64,000 nucleotides of DNA from Microbacterium arborescens (GCA_003339645.1 QNUV01000099.1:62001-126000), one strand, 5' to 3'; shown: positions 26,537 to 33,688, counted from the stretch's first letter. Notes: generated by a model from the letters alone, not told the origin. Made by a program: numbers and translations.

Positions 26537-26843
26537 ACTTGGTGCTCCGTCCCCTCGCCTTGTCGACGGGGTACTTTGCCCGGGTCTCGGCAAGCTTGTC
26601 GAGAACGATCTGGTCCAGGTCGAGGCCAAGCCGCTCCGCGAGAAGAGTGCAGTAGGTTACGACATCAGCCAGCTCTTCTCGAACCCGCGTCTCGTCGGCA
26701 TCGTCGCTCCACTGGAAGCACTCGAGCAGCTCCGCGGCTTCTATTGAGATGCTCTTGGCGAGATTACTCGCCGTGTGGAACTGACCCCAGTCACGCTCCG
26801 CGACAAACTGCGACAACGCTTCTTTCACCGACTCACTCGTCAC
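26523..26843 (-). CDS. MazG-like nucleotide pyrophosphohydrolase
   Basis: A 106-residue all-helical NTP pyrophosphohydrolase of the MazG/RS21-C6 type. The metal-binding acidic motifs are present: SIEAAELLECFQW (ExxE type) and REELADVVTYC (ExxxD type). Such enzymes hydrolyse (d)NTPs to monophosphates, as house-cleaning or alarmone-related activity. The GTG at 26843 is preferred; a TTG at 26897 would add an Arg-rich leader. It overlaps the downstream GIY-YIG/DUF2075 gene by 14 bp, and its 5' end is about 75 bp from tRNA-Arg, transcribed in the same direction. Confidence 0.85.
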   Translation of the reverse strand: MTSESVKEALSQFVAERDWGQFHTASNLAKSISIEAAELLECFQWSDDADETRVREELADVVTYCTLLAERLGLDLDQIVLDKLAETRAKYPVDKARGRSTKYDAL

Positions 26844-26917
26844 GGTGTGACGGTACCGCAGGCGAACCCGACTCACGGCTTCGGAGGTCCGGTACAAGCG
26901 AGCTAGCTAGTAAACGG

Positions 26918-26989
26918 TGCCCCTGGAGGGATTCGAACCCCCGACCCGCTCCTTAGGACGGAGTGGCTCTTCCACTGAGCTACAGAGGC
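26918..26989 (-). tRNA. tRNA-Arg (CCT)
   Basis: A complete cloverleaf reads on the minus strand: acceptor GCCTCTG/CAGGGGC, D arm GCTC/GAGC, anticodon loop GTCCTAA with anticodon CCT (Arg, codon AGG), a 5-nt variable loop, T arm with loop TTCGAAT, and discriminator A. The gene is followed by CC then G, so CCA is not fully encoded. It stands alone next to the AT-richer GIY-YIG/DUF2075 cassette. tRNA genes are frequent integration sites, but I found no repeated 3' end (att duplicate) in the window. Confidence 0.95.
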
Positions 26990-27074
26990 AAGGCGCTCCA
27001 AGTCTAGACGGCCGCGGGCCGCGGCATCCCGTCCCTCCTCAACCCCAGCGCACCCCAGCCCTATGCTGACCAAC

Positions 27075-27713
27075 GTGACCCGAGATGCCTCAGCCGCCGC
27101 GCCGGCGCGCAGGCCGCTGCGGACGGCGCTTGGGCTCCTCGCCGCGTTCGTCCTCTTCTTCGCCACCATGGCCACCTGGATCGGCGGACTCATCGCATTC
27201 GACGCCCTCGGCATCCCGATGCAAGGCGACGAGTGGCTCGGCTGGGTGCTCGCGGGGCTCATCGCCGTCGCAGTGTGGCCGCTCGCTGGGCGGCGAGCGC
27301 ACCGCGAGTTCTGGGCTCACCAGCACCACGGCGCCATGACGCCGAAAGCCTCCGTGACGGCACCGGATCGCGCTCTCCGCATCCTCGTCATGCTGGTCGG
27401 GGCAGTGGGTCTCGTCTCGCTGTGCGGGCCGCGAAACATCACTCTCGCTCTGGCCGAGGCGTGGCAGATCATCGCTCCGGGCGGTCGGTCCTCGAGCGCG
27501 CTCCTGCAGCTGATCGGCCTGCTGCTCTGCTTCGTGCTGATGGTTCCGCCGATGCTCATCACCCAGCGCAGCCTCCGCCGCACCCCGCGCGATCACCCGG
27601 ATCGCCTGGGCCTCGAGCTCCGCCAGAACTGGTACGTCTCGGCGGCGACCGCGTGGGTCTGCTGCCTGCTGCTCGGGCTGATCGTGAGCTTCGTTCTCGT
27701 CAAGACTCTGTGA
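27075..27713 (+). CDS. Four-helix membrane protein of unknown function
   Basis: A 212-residue protein with four hydrophobic helices: ALGLLAAFVLFFATMATWIG, WLGWVLAGLIAVAVWPLAG, a helix at ~100 and VSAATAWVCCLLLGLIVSF. There are basic loops and no recognised motif. The GTG at 27075 is proposed because TATGCT (27062-27067) lies 7 nt upstream, the leaderless arrangement repeated in this window. The ATG at 27063 would overlap that hexamer but is possible. It is divergent from tRNA-Arg. Confidence 0.65.
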   Translation: MTRDASAAAPARRPLRTALGLLAAFVLFFATMATWIGGLIAFDALGIPMQGDEWLGWVLAGLIAVAVWPLAGRRAHREFWAHQHHGAMTPKASVTAPDRALRILVMLVGAVGLVSLCGPRNITLALAEAWQIIAPGGRSSSALLQLIGLLLCFVLMVPPMLITQRSLRRTPRDHPDRLGLELRQNWYVSAATAWVCCLLLGLIVSFVLVKTL

Positions 27714-27830
27714 CGCGGTAGTCGTCCGCCGACCTTCAGAATCCCCTGGGAGTCGGCGCTGACGTTTGCGTTCGGCTCGGATTCTCGGAATCGTGGCGGG
27801 CTCCGCAGCAATCCACGGAAGGAGAGCTTC

Positions 27831-28112
27831 ATGCTCACGCTCACCGAGAACGCCGCCACCGCGGTGAAGAACCTCACCGCCCAGATCCCCGCCGAGACCG
27901 GCGGTATCCGCATCAGCGACTCCGGCTCTCCCGAGACCGGCTTTGCCCTCTCCCTCGCCGAGGCCCCGCACAGCGAGGATGCCGTCGTCGAAGCCGACGG
28001 TGCTCGCATCTTCGTCGACCCGGCCACGGCCCTTGCGCTGGATGACCGCGTGCTCGACGCACAGGTCGACGGCGAGGGCGCGATCAGCTTCGCGCTCGGC
28101 GTCCGGGGCTGA
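27831..28112 (+). CDS. HesB/IscA-like protein lacking cysteines
   Basis: A 93-residue protein with the HesB/IscA (A-type carrier) fold pattern: LTENAATAVKNL, GGIRISDSG, FALSLAE, ARIFVDPATALAL. The family's three conserved cysteines are absent; the protein has no cysteine at all, so it cannot bind Fe-S clusters in the usual way. A strong GGAAGGAGA precedes the ATG. It stands alone and is followed by an 11-bp hairpin. Cysteine-free HesB homologues recur in Actinobacteria under this family name without known function. Confidence 0.75.
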   Translation: MLTLTENAATAVKNLTAQIPAETGGIRISDSGSPETGFALSLAEAPHSEDAVVEADGARIFVDPATALALDDRVLDAQVDGEGAISFALGVRG

Positions 28113-28127
28113 CACCCCGACAGACTT

Positions 28128-28174
28128 CGAGAGCCCCGGCATCCGCATCCTCAGCGCGGAGGTCGGGGCTCTCG
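28128..28174 (+). terminator. Stem-loop downstream of the HesB-like gene
   Basis: An 11-bp perfect inverted repeat (CGAGAGCCCCG with its complement at 28164-28174) around a 25-nt spacer, 16 bp after the HesB-like stop. No T-tract follows, as is usual for GC-rich actinobacterial terminators. Confidence 0.5.
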
Positions 28175-28299
28175 CCTGTCCGAGCGACAGCAAAGTGAGC
28201 CCAGGATGCGACGCGCATTCATTCCCGGCGACAAGCGAAATTTGAGCATGGCCCGCCGTCGGGCATATTAGAAGGGTCTCATCTGAAAGGCCCAACGAC

Positions 28300-29898
28300 G
28301 TGACCGATCGCACTTCTCCGCCGCCCGCATCGTGGTATCCCGACCCGGGTGGAGTATATGAGAGCCGCTACTGGGACGGCGCTACCTGGACGGACCACAT
28401 CGTGATCGATGGGGTTCAAACGCGCGAGCAGGTCCGCGAAACACCCGACAGGGCCGCGACCACGCCCGGCCAGCCCACGACACGGCGTGCGGCCCGTGAA
28501 TCGACGGTCAGCGAATCAGTGAGCGGTGACATGCCCGCTGCGGGCGGGCAGGTCGGCGCACCCCTCCTTGATGAAGCTGCGCCCGCCATCGCGCAACAGC
28601 CGAGCGCGCCTCTCGCCCCGCAGGAACTCTCCCCGGCTCGGCCAACACTGCCGCAGAAGGTCCCGTTCTTTGGTGCCCGCAAGTTCGCTCAGGACCTCCA
28701 AGCAGAGAACGCCCGCCTCGAGGAACTCATCGCTCGCTACGGCCTCCGAGAGCTTGCCGACTTGGACGCGGCGAAGGTGAGCATTCAGGCGGAGACCACG
28801 CGGGCGGAAGCGGATCTTGACCGCGCTCGTTCCGGTGCCTTCGCGGCCCACCAGGAGAAGGCATCGGTAGCCGCCCAGGTCATCGACCTCCGCAATCAGA
28901 TCGAGCTGCAGGAGTTCGGACTCTTCGATTTCGAGCACCCCGCGGAAAGCTCAGTAGCACTAGCGACCGAGCTCGAGTCCGTGCGCAGTGAGATCAAGAG
29001 CAAGATCAAGGCCGGCGGGGCCACGCAGGCTACGCAGAACTTCACGTTCAACAACAGCGCCGCCAAGGGAAGAAAGTTCGTCGCCGACATGTCGAAGCTT
29101 CTTCTGCGGGCCTACAACGCCGAGGCTGAGAACTGCGTCAAGACAGTTCGAGCAGGCAACCTCGAGGCCGCCCGCAAACGTCTCTCGACAGTCGTCGATC
29201 AGGTCGAGCGTCTTGGCAAGATGATCGACCTGCGCATCACTCCCCGGTACCACCGGCTTCGACTGCGCGAGCTCGAACTTGCGAGCCGTCACCTACAGGC
29301 GGTCCAGGCCGAGAAGGAGCTCGAGCGCGCACGACGCGAGGAACTGCGAGAGCAGAAGAAGGCCGAGCAGGAGCTCGCGCGGGAGAAGGAGCGGCTGCAG
29401 AAGGAGCGCTCGCATTACGCAAACGCGCTCGCGACCCTCGAGGCGAAGGGTGACCTCGAAGGGGCGCAGCGCATTCGCGAAAAGCTCGACGATGTTGAGA
29501 ACGCGATCGAGAACGTTGACTACCGTGCCGCAAACATTCGAGCCGGTTACGTTTACGTGATCAGCAACATCGGTGCTTTCGGACCCGACGTCGTGAAGAT
29601 CGGACTCACGCGACGGCTCGACCCCATGGACCGGGTGAACGAGCTCGGGGACGCGTCCGTGCCGTTCCGGTTCGACGTGCATGCGCTGTTCTTCGCCGAT
29701 GACGCTGTTGCGATCGAGTCCATGCTGCACCAGCAGTTCGCTGAGCAACGACTGAACAAGGTGAACTTGCGACGAGAGTACTTCCGCGTGACACCCGAAG
29801 ACGTACTCAAAGCGCTGAACGAGCATCACGTCGAGGTCCTCGAGTACACCCTGGATCCGGTCGCAGCCGAGTATCGAAGCTCCATCGCCGTCGCCTGA
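28300..29898 (+). CDS. DUF2510 - coiled-coil (DUF4041-like) - GIY-YIG protein
   Basis: A 532-residue protein with three parts. Residues ~10-40 are a DUF2510 module (ASWYPDPGGVYESRYWDG). Residues ~125-400 are a charged coiled coil of DUF4041 type, including AKGRKFVADMSKLLLRAYNA and the Arg/Glu-rich repeat KAEQELAREKERLQKER. Residues ~415-515 are a GIY-YIG domain of the T5orf172/Mug113 type: GYVYVISNIG, VVKIGLTRR, Arg in RVNELG, Glu in AIESMLHQ and Asn in VNLRREYF. GIY-YIG proteins with this coiled coil occur in phages and genomic islands. The GTG at 28300 has GAAAGG 9 nt upstream. GC is lower than its neighbours. It may be a DNA-cleaving accessory factor; the target is unknown. Confidence 0.8.
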   Translation: MTDRTSPPPASWYPDPGGVYESRYWDGATWTDHIVIDGVQTREQVRETPDRAATTPGQPTTRRAARESTVSESVSGDMPAAGGQVGAPLLDEAAPAIAQQPSAPLAPQELSPARPTLPQKVPFFGARKFAQDLQAENARLEELIARYGLRELADLDAAKVSIQAETTRAEADLDRARSGAFAAHQEKASVAAQVIDLRNQIELQEFGLFDFEHPAESSVALATELESVRSEIKSKIKAGGATQATQNFTFNNSAAKGRKFVADMSKLLLRAYNAEAENCVKTVRAGNLEAARKRLSTVVDQVERLGKMIDLRITPRYHRLRLRELELASRHLQAVQAEKELERARREELREQKKAEQELAREKERLQKERSHYANALATLEAKGDLEGAQRIREKLDDVENAIENVDYRAANIRAGYVYVISNIGAFGPDVVKIGLTRRLDPMDRVNELGDASVPFRFDVHALFFADDAVAIESMLHQQFAEQRLNKVNLRREYFRVTPEDVLKALNEHHVEVLEYTLDPVAAEYRSSIAVA

Positions 29899-29922
29899 AC
29901 CCGCCTCGATAGGGTCAAAGGG

Positions 29923-30291
29923 ATGGAAGCCGAGATCATCCCCCGCATCGTCCTGTTCGTCACGATGGGCGGCGCGGGAGCTCTGCTGATCTGGATGGCG
30001 CGCGCTGCGGCATCCGGAAAGCTCAAGCGGAACTCCCTCGCCGGCATCCGCACCCCCGCCACGATGGCCAACGACGACGCGTGGCTCGCCGCCCACGTGC
30101 GTTCGAAAGGGGCGACACTCCTCACCGGCTACCTGTCCGTCGCGATCGGGGCGATCTCGCTTGTGCCCATGCCTCCGGCAGCACTCGGGATCATGGTGCT
30201 CGCGGGCGCCGCGCTCATGGTCATCGTGATGATGTGGGGAACGCGCGTCGGCATCAAAGCGGCGCTGGCGGCGACCGAGGCAGCGCGGTGA
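29923..30291 (+). CDS. SdpI-like membrane protein
   Basis: A 122-residue protein with three helices and the SdpI-family signature NSLAGIRTPATMANDDAWLA followed by AAHV. SdpI of Bacillus is the immunity protein and signal receptor for the SdpC toxin; most actinobacterial relatives have unknown roles, and no toxin gene is visible here. The ATG at 29923 lies 7 nt after TAGGGT, with AAAGGG also present, so it may be leaderless. It overlaps the following acetyltransferase gene by 4 bp (GTGA). Confidence 0.85.
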   Translation: MEAEIIPRIVLFVTMGGAGALLIWMARAAASGKLKRNSLAGIRTPATMANDDAWLAAHVRSKGATLLTGYLSVAIGAISLVPMPPAALGIMVLAGAALMVIVMMWGTRVGIKAALAATEAAR

Positions 30292-30839
30292 CACCAGCGA
30301 CCACCGAGATCGACCTGTACGACGACGTCGTCTTGCGCTCGCTGCGCGTAGAGGATGCCGCGGCTCTCGCCGAGGCCTACCGCGTGAACTCCGAGCACCT
30401 CGCGCCATTCGAGCCGATCCGCTCGAACGACTTCCGCACCGAGTCGGGGCAACGCACCGAGATCGCCGCCCTCATCGCGAGCCGCGAGGCCGGTACGGCG
30501 CTCCCCCTCGTGCTTGCCCACGGCTCGCGAATCGTCGGACGAATCACGCTCTCGGGCATCGTGCGCGGGGCGTTCCAGAGCGGAAACCTCGGCTACTGGA
30601 TCGACCAGCGCTACGCGGGCCGCGGCCTCATGACCGCTGCGGTGAACGAGATCTCACGTCTCGCGGCGGATGAGCTGCAACTGCACCGCATCCAGGCCGG
30701 CACGCTCGTCGACAACGTCGCCTCGCAGACCGTCTTGAGAAGGTGCGGCTTCGTCGAGTTCGGACTCGCGCCGGAATACCTGCTCATCGCCGGCCGCTGG
30801 CAGGACCACCGGCTGTTCCAGAGAATCCTCGAGCCCTGA
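30288..30839 (+). CDS. GNAT acetyltransferase (RimJ/RimL type)
   Basis: A 183-residue GCN5-related N-acetyltransferase of the ribosomal-protein alanine acetyltransferase type. Motifs: VLRSLRVEDAAALAEAY, the central GRITLSGI and NLGYWIDQRYAGRGLMTAAV, and NVASQTVLRRCGFVEFG near the end, together forming the acetyl-CoA site. The GTG start overlaps the SdpI stop, so the two are translated together. The acceptor substrate cannot be predicted; an N-terminal amine of a protein is likely from family knowledge. Confidence 0.88.
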   Translation: MTPATTEIDLYDDVVLRSLRVEDAAALAEAYRVNSEHLAPFEPIRSNDFRTESGQRTEIAALIASREAGTALPLVLAHGSRIVGRITLSGIVRGAFQSGNLGYWIDQRYAGRGLMTAAVNEISRLAADELQLHRIQAGTLVDNVASQTVLRRCGFVEFGLAPEYLLIAGRWQDHRLFQRILEP

Positions 30840-30865
30840 GGTCCGGGCGAACGCGAAACGTGGCC

Positions 30866-30922
30866 CACCTGGCACTTCGCACCCACTCGCGGCGTCGATA
30901 GCGGCGTGACCTGACAAGCGAA
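30866..30922. repeat. Solitary diverged copy of the 32.1-kb palindromic repeat element
   Basis: A 57-bp stretch beginning CACCTGGCACTTCGCACCCA and ending TGACAAGCGAA aligns along its length with the core of the tandem array at 32110-32812 (first 10 bases identical, then interspersed changes). It lies in the 236-bp gap between the GNAT and DUF805 genes. Its presence shows that the element is dispersed as well as tandem. Confidence 0.6.
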
Positions 30923-31075
30923 TCGCATCGACCGCCGCAGCGGAGAGGTGGAAATTGTAGCGATCGCACATGCCCGCTGTCACGACGCGCAACACGACTC
31001 ACGGCCGAAATACCGGTACGGGAGGATGAGGCGCGCCATCCCGGCGCGACCCGTCGCGTCACCCAGGAGGATCCC

Positions 31076-31543
31076 GTGTCTTACGCCGCCCCGCAGCCCG
31101 CCGCCTCGAACGTCGACCCGCTCTCGCAGCCCCTCTACGGCGCGAGCCTCGGCCAGGCCTTCAGCCGCTTCTGGAAGAAGTACGCCACCTTCACCGGTCG
31201 CGCAAGCCGCAGCGAGTTCTGGTGGTGGTACCTCGCGGCCGCCGTCGTGACCGCCGTGCTCTACATCATCGCCGGCATCCTGGGATTCTCCAGTGCCACC
31301 TACGACTCGATGACCGGCGCGGTCGCGCCCGGCCCGCTGTTCGGCATCGGCGCGCTGCTCATCGCCGTCTGGCACCTGGCGACGCTGGTTCCCACGATCG
31401 CCCTCTCGTGGCGCCGCCTGCACGACGCGAACCTCGCGGGGCCGTTCTGGTTCCTCAGCCTGGTCGCCGGCATCGGCAGCCTGGTCGTGCTGGTGCTCTG
31501 CGTGCTCCCCTCGAACCCCGCGGGAGGTCGCTTCGACCGCTGA
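31076..31543 (+). CDS. DUF805 membrane protein (second paralogue)
   Basis: A 155-residue DUF805 protein with four helices. It shares KYATFTGRASRSEFWWWYLA, SWRRLHDANLAG and the terminal GGRFDR with the paralogue at 14713-15171. The GTG at 31076 has AGGAGG upstream, a strong ribosome-binding site. A TACCGGTA-centred palindrome lies in the promoter region. Function unknown; convergent with the DUF2087 gene. Confidence 0.85.
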   Translation: MSYAAPQPAASNVDPLSQPLYGASLGQAFSRFWKKYATFTGRASRSEFWWWYLAAAVVTAVLYIIAGILGFSSATYDSMTGAVAPGPLFGIGALLIAVWHLATLVPTIALSWRRLHDANLAGPFWFLSLVAGIGSLVVLVLCVLPSNPAGGRFDR

Positions 31544-31555
31544 CCGCAGCCTAAA

Positions 31556-32035
31556 TCACTCCGGGTGGTCGGCGAGCCAGTACAGGGCTCCGTCGGCCGT
31601 CCGCTCGAGCACACCGGTGTCGACGGCGTGACGCCGGAAGAACGCAGCATCCGTCACGAACATGCTCAACCGCTCGTTGAGCGCCGGCTCGGTGACTCGT
31701 TCGCCCGCGCCGACGACCCGGCGCGCCACGGCCGCCACAGCGGGGTCGAGCTCGTCCAGCGCGAGGTCGCCGGCTGAGATCCGCGAGCCCTGCAGCGCCG
31801 TCAGCGGGCCGAGCTGAGCGTCGAGCGCGGCGAGCGCCTCATCCAGGAAGCTCTCACTCAGCCGCATGCCGTCATCCGTCCGCTCAGCGACGCCGCTGCG
31901 AACGAACGCCTCTGACTGCTCCCCTACGGATGCCGTCGGCGTCGGCCCGATCAGCTCGGCGAAAGCTACGCGCAGGCGCGGGCTGCGAAGCATCATGACG
32001 AGGGAGCGAACCGGACGCAGCGACGAAGCAGACAT
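31556..32035 (-). CDS. DUF2087 domain protein
   Basis: A 159-residue protein with a winged-helix-like N-terminal part (LRVAFAELIGPTPTASVGEQ) and a C-terminal DUF2087 region (NERLSMFVTDAAFFRRHAVD, GVLERTADGALYWL). DUF2087 occurs in ArsR-like and other small regulators; its DNA targets are unknown. The ATG at 32035 has GAGG sequences upstream; the longer frame is not supported. Its promoter abuts the start of the tandem repeat array, which begins about 75 bp upstream. Confidence 0.75.
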   Translation of the reverse strand: MSASSLRPVRSLVMMLRSPRLRVAFAELIGPTPTASVGEQSEAFVRSGVAERTDDGMRLSESFLDEALAALDAQLGPLTALQGSRISAGDLALDELDPAVAAVARRVVGAGERVTEPALNERLSMFVTDAAFFRRHAVDTGVLERTADGALYWLADHPE

Positions 32036-32109
32036 CCCTCGATCCTCACCGACCGCAGCGCGCGCATCAAGGCGACGAGCTGACCGCGCAGCGCGGGCCA
32101 TCGGATGTC

Positions 32110-32812
32110 TGACCTGTCACCTCGAGCCCCCTCACTGCGCCTGGAGGGGCCGGAGCTGACAGGTGAATCCCGAGAGAGCAGAAGCCCAGGCGCGTGCGAA
32201 CTCGCGCAGCTGGGGGCGTGCACCCAGACCGCGCTTCACCCGGCACCTCGCGCCCCTTCACAGCGCCGGGAGGGGCCACAACTGCCAAGTGAACCGACGC
32301 ATACGCGTGCGAACTCGCGCAGCGCGGGGAGCCACGCTTCACCTGGCACCTCGCGCCCACTCGCAGTGCCAGAAGGGGCCACAACTGCCAAGTGAACCGA
32401 TGCGTACGCGTGCGAACTCGCGCAACGCAGGCAGACCGCGCTTCACCTGGCCCCTCGCGCCCCTTCACAGCGCAACGAGGGGCCGCAGCTGCCAAGTGAA
32501 CCAACGCATACGCGTGCCAGCTCGCGCAGCCCAGACAGACCGCGCTTCACCCGGCACCTCGCGCCCCTTCACAGCGCAAGAAAGGGCCGCAGCTGACAGC
32601 TGAACCGACGCACACGCGAGCGAGCTCGCGCGGCGCAGGGAGGCCACGCTTCACCTGACACCTCGCGCCCTCTCACAGCGCAAGGAGGGCCGCAGCTGCC
32701 AAGTGAACCGACGCATACGCGTGCCAGCTCGCGCAGCCCAGGGAGGCCACGCTTCACCTGACACCTCGCGCCCACTCACAGCGCCAGAAGGGACCGCAGC
32801 TGCCAAGTGAAC
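32110..32812. repeat. Tandem array of seven palindromic elements, period 103-104 bp
   Basis: The marker CTGCCAAGTGAACC (or close variants) recurs at 32156, 32282, 32385, 32489, 32593, 32696 and 32800. The steps are 126, 103, 104, 104, 103 and 104 bp. Each unit has a ~60-bp core bounded by TTCACCTGGCA and TGCCAAGTGAA, nearly complementary, with an inner GCCCCT/AGGGGC stem, plus a ~44-bp spacer containing GCATACGCGTGC. The period is not a multiple of three, so open frames here are not genes. Two compensatory changes support base pairing. No protein gene lies in 32036-32874. Role unknown. Confidence 0.85.
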
Positions 32813-32874
32813 CGCCTCGCCCGCTACTACACACCGACCTCGCGCGCGTGAGCATCGCACCGGGCGCGCAGCAC

Positions 32875-33573
32875 TCAGGCTGCCAACTGATCCAGCAGCG
32901 AGGTCAGGTGCGTACGGGTCAGCGCCGCCGCGCGCTCGCCATCGCGGTCGGCGATCGCGTCGGCGATGCGCTCGTGCACCTCGTGGTCCGCGTCGCCACC
33001 ACGAAAGTCACCCGCACCAGCACCGCCGCGCCCGCCCCGCGCGCGGATCATTGCGATCATGGCCTCGCGGCTGCGCGGGGTGAAACCGTCGAACATCTCC
33101 AACAGCAGCGGATTGTGCGACGCGGCGACGATGACCCGGTGGAACGCGGCATCCGTGTCGACGTGCTCCTCGATATCCGAACGGTGGGCGGCGCGCCGAT
33201 CCAACGCGGCACGGAGCGCCCGCACCTCGGCGGGGGTCCGACGCACGGCGGCGAGCGCTGACGCTTCGACCTCGATCGCGAGACGGGCTTCGAGCACGGC
33301 GCGGATGTCGGCCCGTCCGACGACGCGAGACCAGTCCTCCGGGGCGTCGAGCGCGGCGACAAAGACTCCCGCGCCCTGGCGTGAGGTCAGCACCCCGCGT
33401 CCGGCGAGCTGCCGGATCGCCTCGCGAACGGTCGAGCGACCGACGCCGAGCTGCGGCGCGAGGGTCGTCTCCCCCGGCAGCTTCGCACCCAGCGCCCACT
33501 CCCCCGCACGGATCCGCGAGAGCAGCAGCTCGGCGGCCTGATCGGCGAGGGGTTCTCGGCGAACAATCGTCAT
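32875..33573 (-). CDS. GntR family regulator with FCD domain (FadR subfamily)
   Basis: A 232-residue regulator: an N-terminal GntR winged helix (AELLLSRIRAGEWALGAKLP, VGRSTVREAIRQLAGRGVL) and an all-helical FCD ligand domain with metal-site residues in DTDAAFHRVIVAASHN and the final DHEVHERIADAI. FadR-type proteins sense organic acids. The ATG at 33573 has GAGAGGA at 7-8 nt; a GTG two codons earlier is too close to it. It is divergent from leuA, and a 27-bp palindrome between them is the likely operator, so it may regulate leucine synthesis as well as itself. Confidence 0.88.
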   Translation of the reverse strand: MTIVRREPLADQAAELLLSRIRAGEWALGAKLPGETTLAPQLGVGRSTVREAIRQLAGRGVLTSRQGAGVFVAALDAPEDWSRVVGRADIRAVLEARLAIEVEASALAAVRRTPAEVRALRAALDRRAAHRSDIEEHVDTDAAFHRVIVAASHNPLLLEMFDGFTPRSREAMIAMIRARGGRGGAGAGDFRGGDADHEVHERIADAIADRDGERAAALTRTHLTSLLDQLAA

Positions 33574-33597
33574 ACTCACATCCTCTCACCAAGCGGG

Positions 33598-33624
33598 CAA
33601 CACCTCAGCTTGTCTGAGGAGTTG
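33598..33624. promoter_or_regulatory. 27-bp palindrome between the GntR regulator gene and leuA
   Basis: CAACACCTCAG and CTGAGGAGTTG are complementary at 10 of 11 positions around CTTGT. The site lies between the divergent GntR gene and the leuA leader promoter, whose -10 TAGCGT is at 33628-33633, so a bound dimer would cover the -35 region of leuA. Binding by the GntR protein is inferred. Confidence 0.6.
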
Positions 33625-33627
33625 TGC

Positions 33628-33633
33628 TAGCGT
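33628..33633 (+). promoter_or_regulatory. -10 element of the leuA leader transcript
   Basis: TAGCGT lies 7 nt before the ATG of the leader peptide, so transcription should begin at or next to the initiating A. The matching -35 would fall within the adjacent palindrome and is weak. Confidence 0.55.
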
Positions 33634-33640
33634 CTGGGTC

Positions 33641-33688
33641 ATGCTCGATCGTCACGACCTCCTTCTTCGCCGCCACGGCGGGGCCTAG
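33641..33688 (+). CDS. Leucine leader peptide of leuA
   Basis: A 15-codon open frame, [15 protein letters not shown], directly after the leuA -10. It has four Leu codons, three of them consecutive (CTC CTT CTT); CTT is rare in this GC-rich genome. The stop codon lies between the arms of the first leader hairpin. Ribosome stalling at the Leu run when charged tRNA-Leu is scarce would favour the alternative hairpin. Attenuation by leucine leader peptides upstream of leuA is known in Actinobacteria; the assignment here is from position, codons and structure. Confidence 0.75.
   Translation: MLDRHDLLLRRHGGA

Noticed and set aside
26844-26897. TTG start at 26897 for the MazG-like gene
   Set aside because: Adds an Arg-rich segment with no family similarity; GTG at 26843 gives the normal length.
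24785-29898. Prophage or integrative element at tRNA-Arg
   Set aside because: No integrase, transposase or phage structural gene and no duplicate of the tRNA 3' end found by eye; only an accessory segment is claimed.
29923-30291. Toxin-immunity pair with the SdpI-like gene
   Set aside because: No SdpC-like toxin or processing genes in the neighbourhood; the partner is a GNAT acetyltransferase.
32110-32812. CRISPR array
   Set aside because: The repeated part is ~60 bp, the spacers are similar to each other, and no cas genes are present.
32067-32860. Minus-strand open frames within the tandem array with repeated peptides
   Set aside because: The 103-104 bp period shifts frame at each unit, so the repeated peptides are by-products of the DNA repeat.
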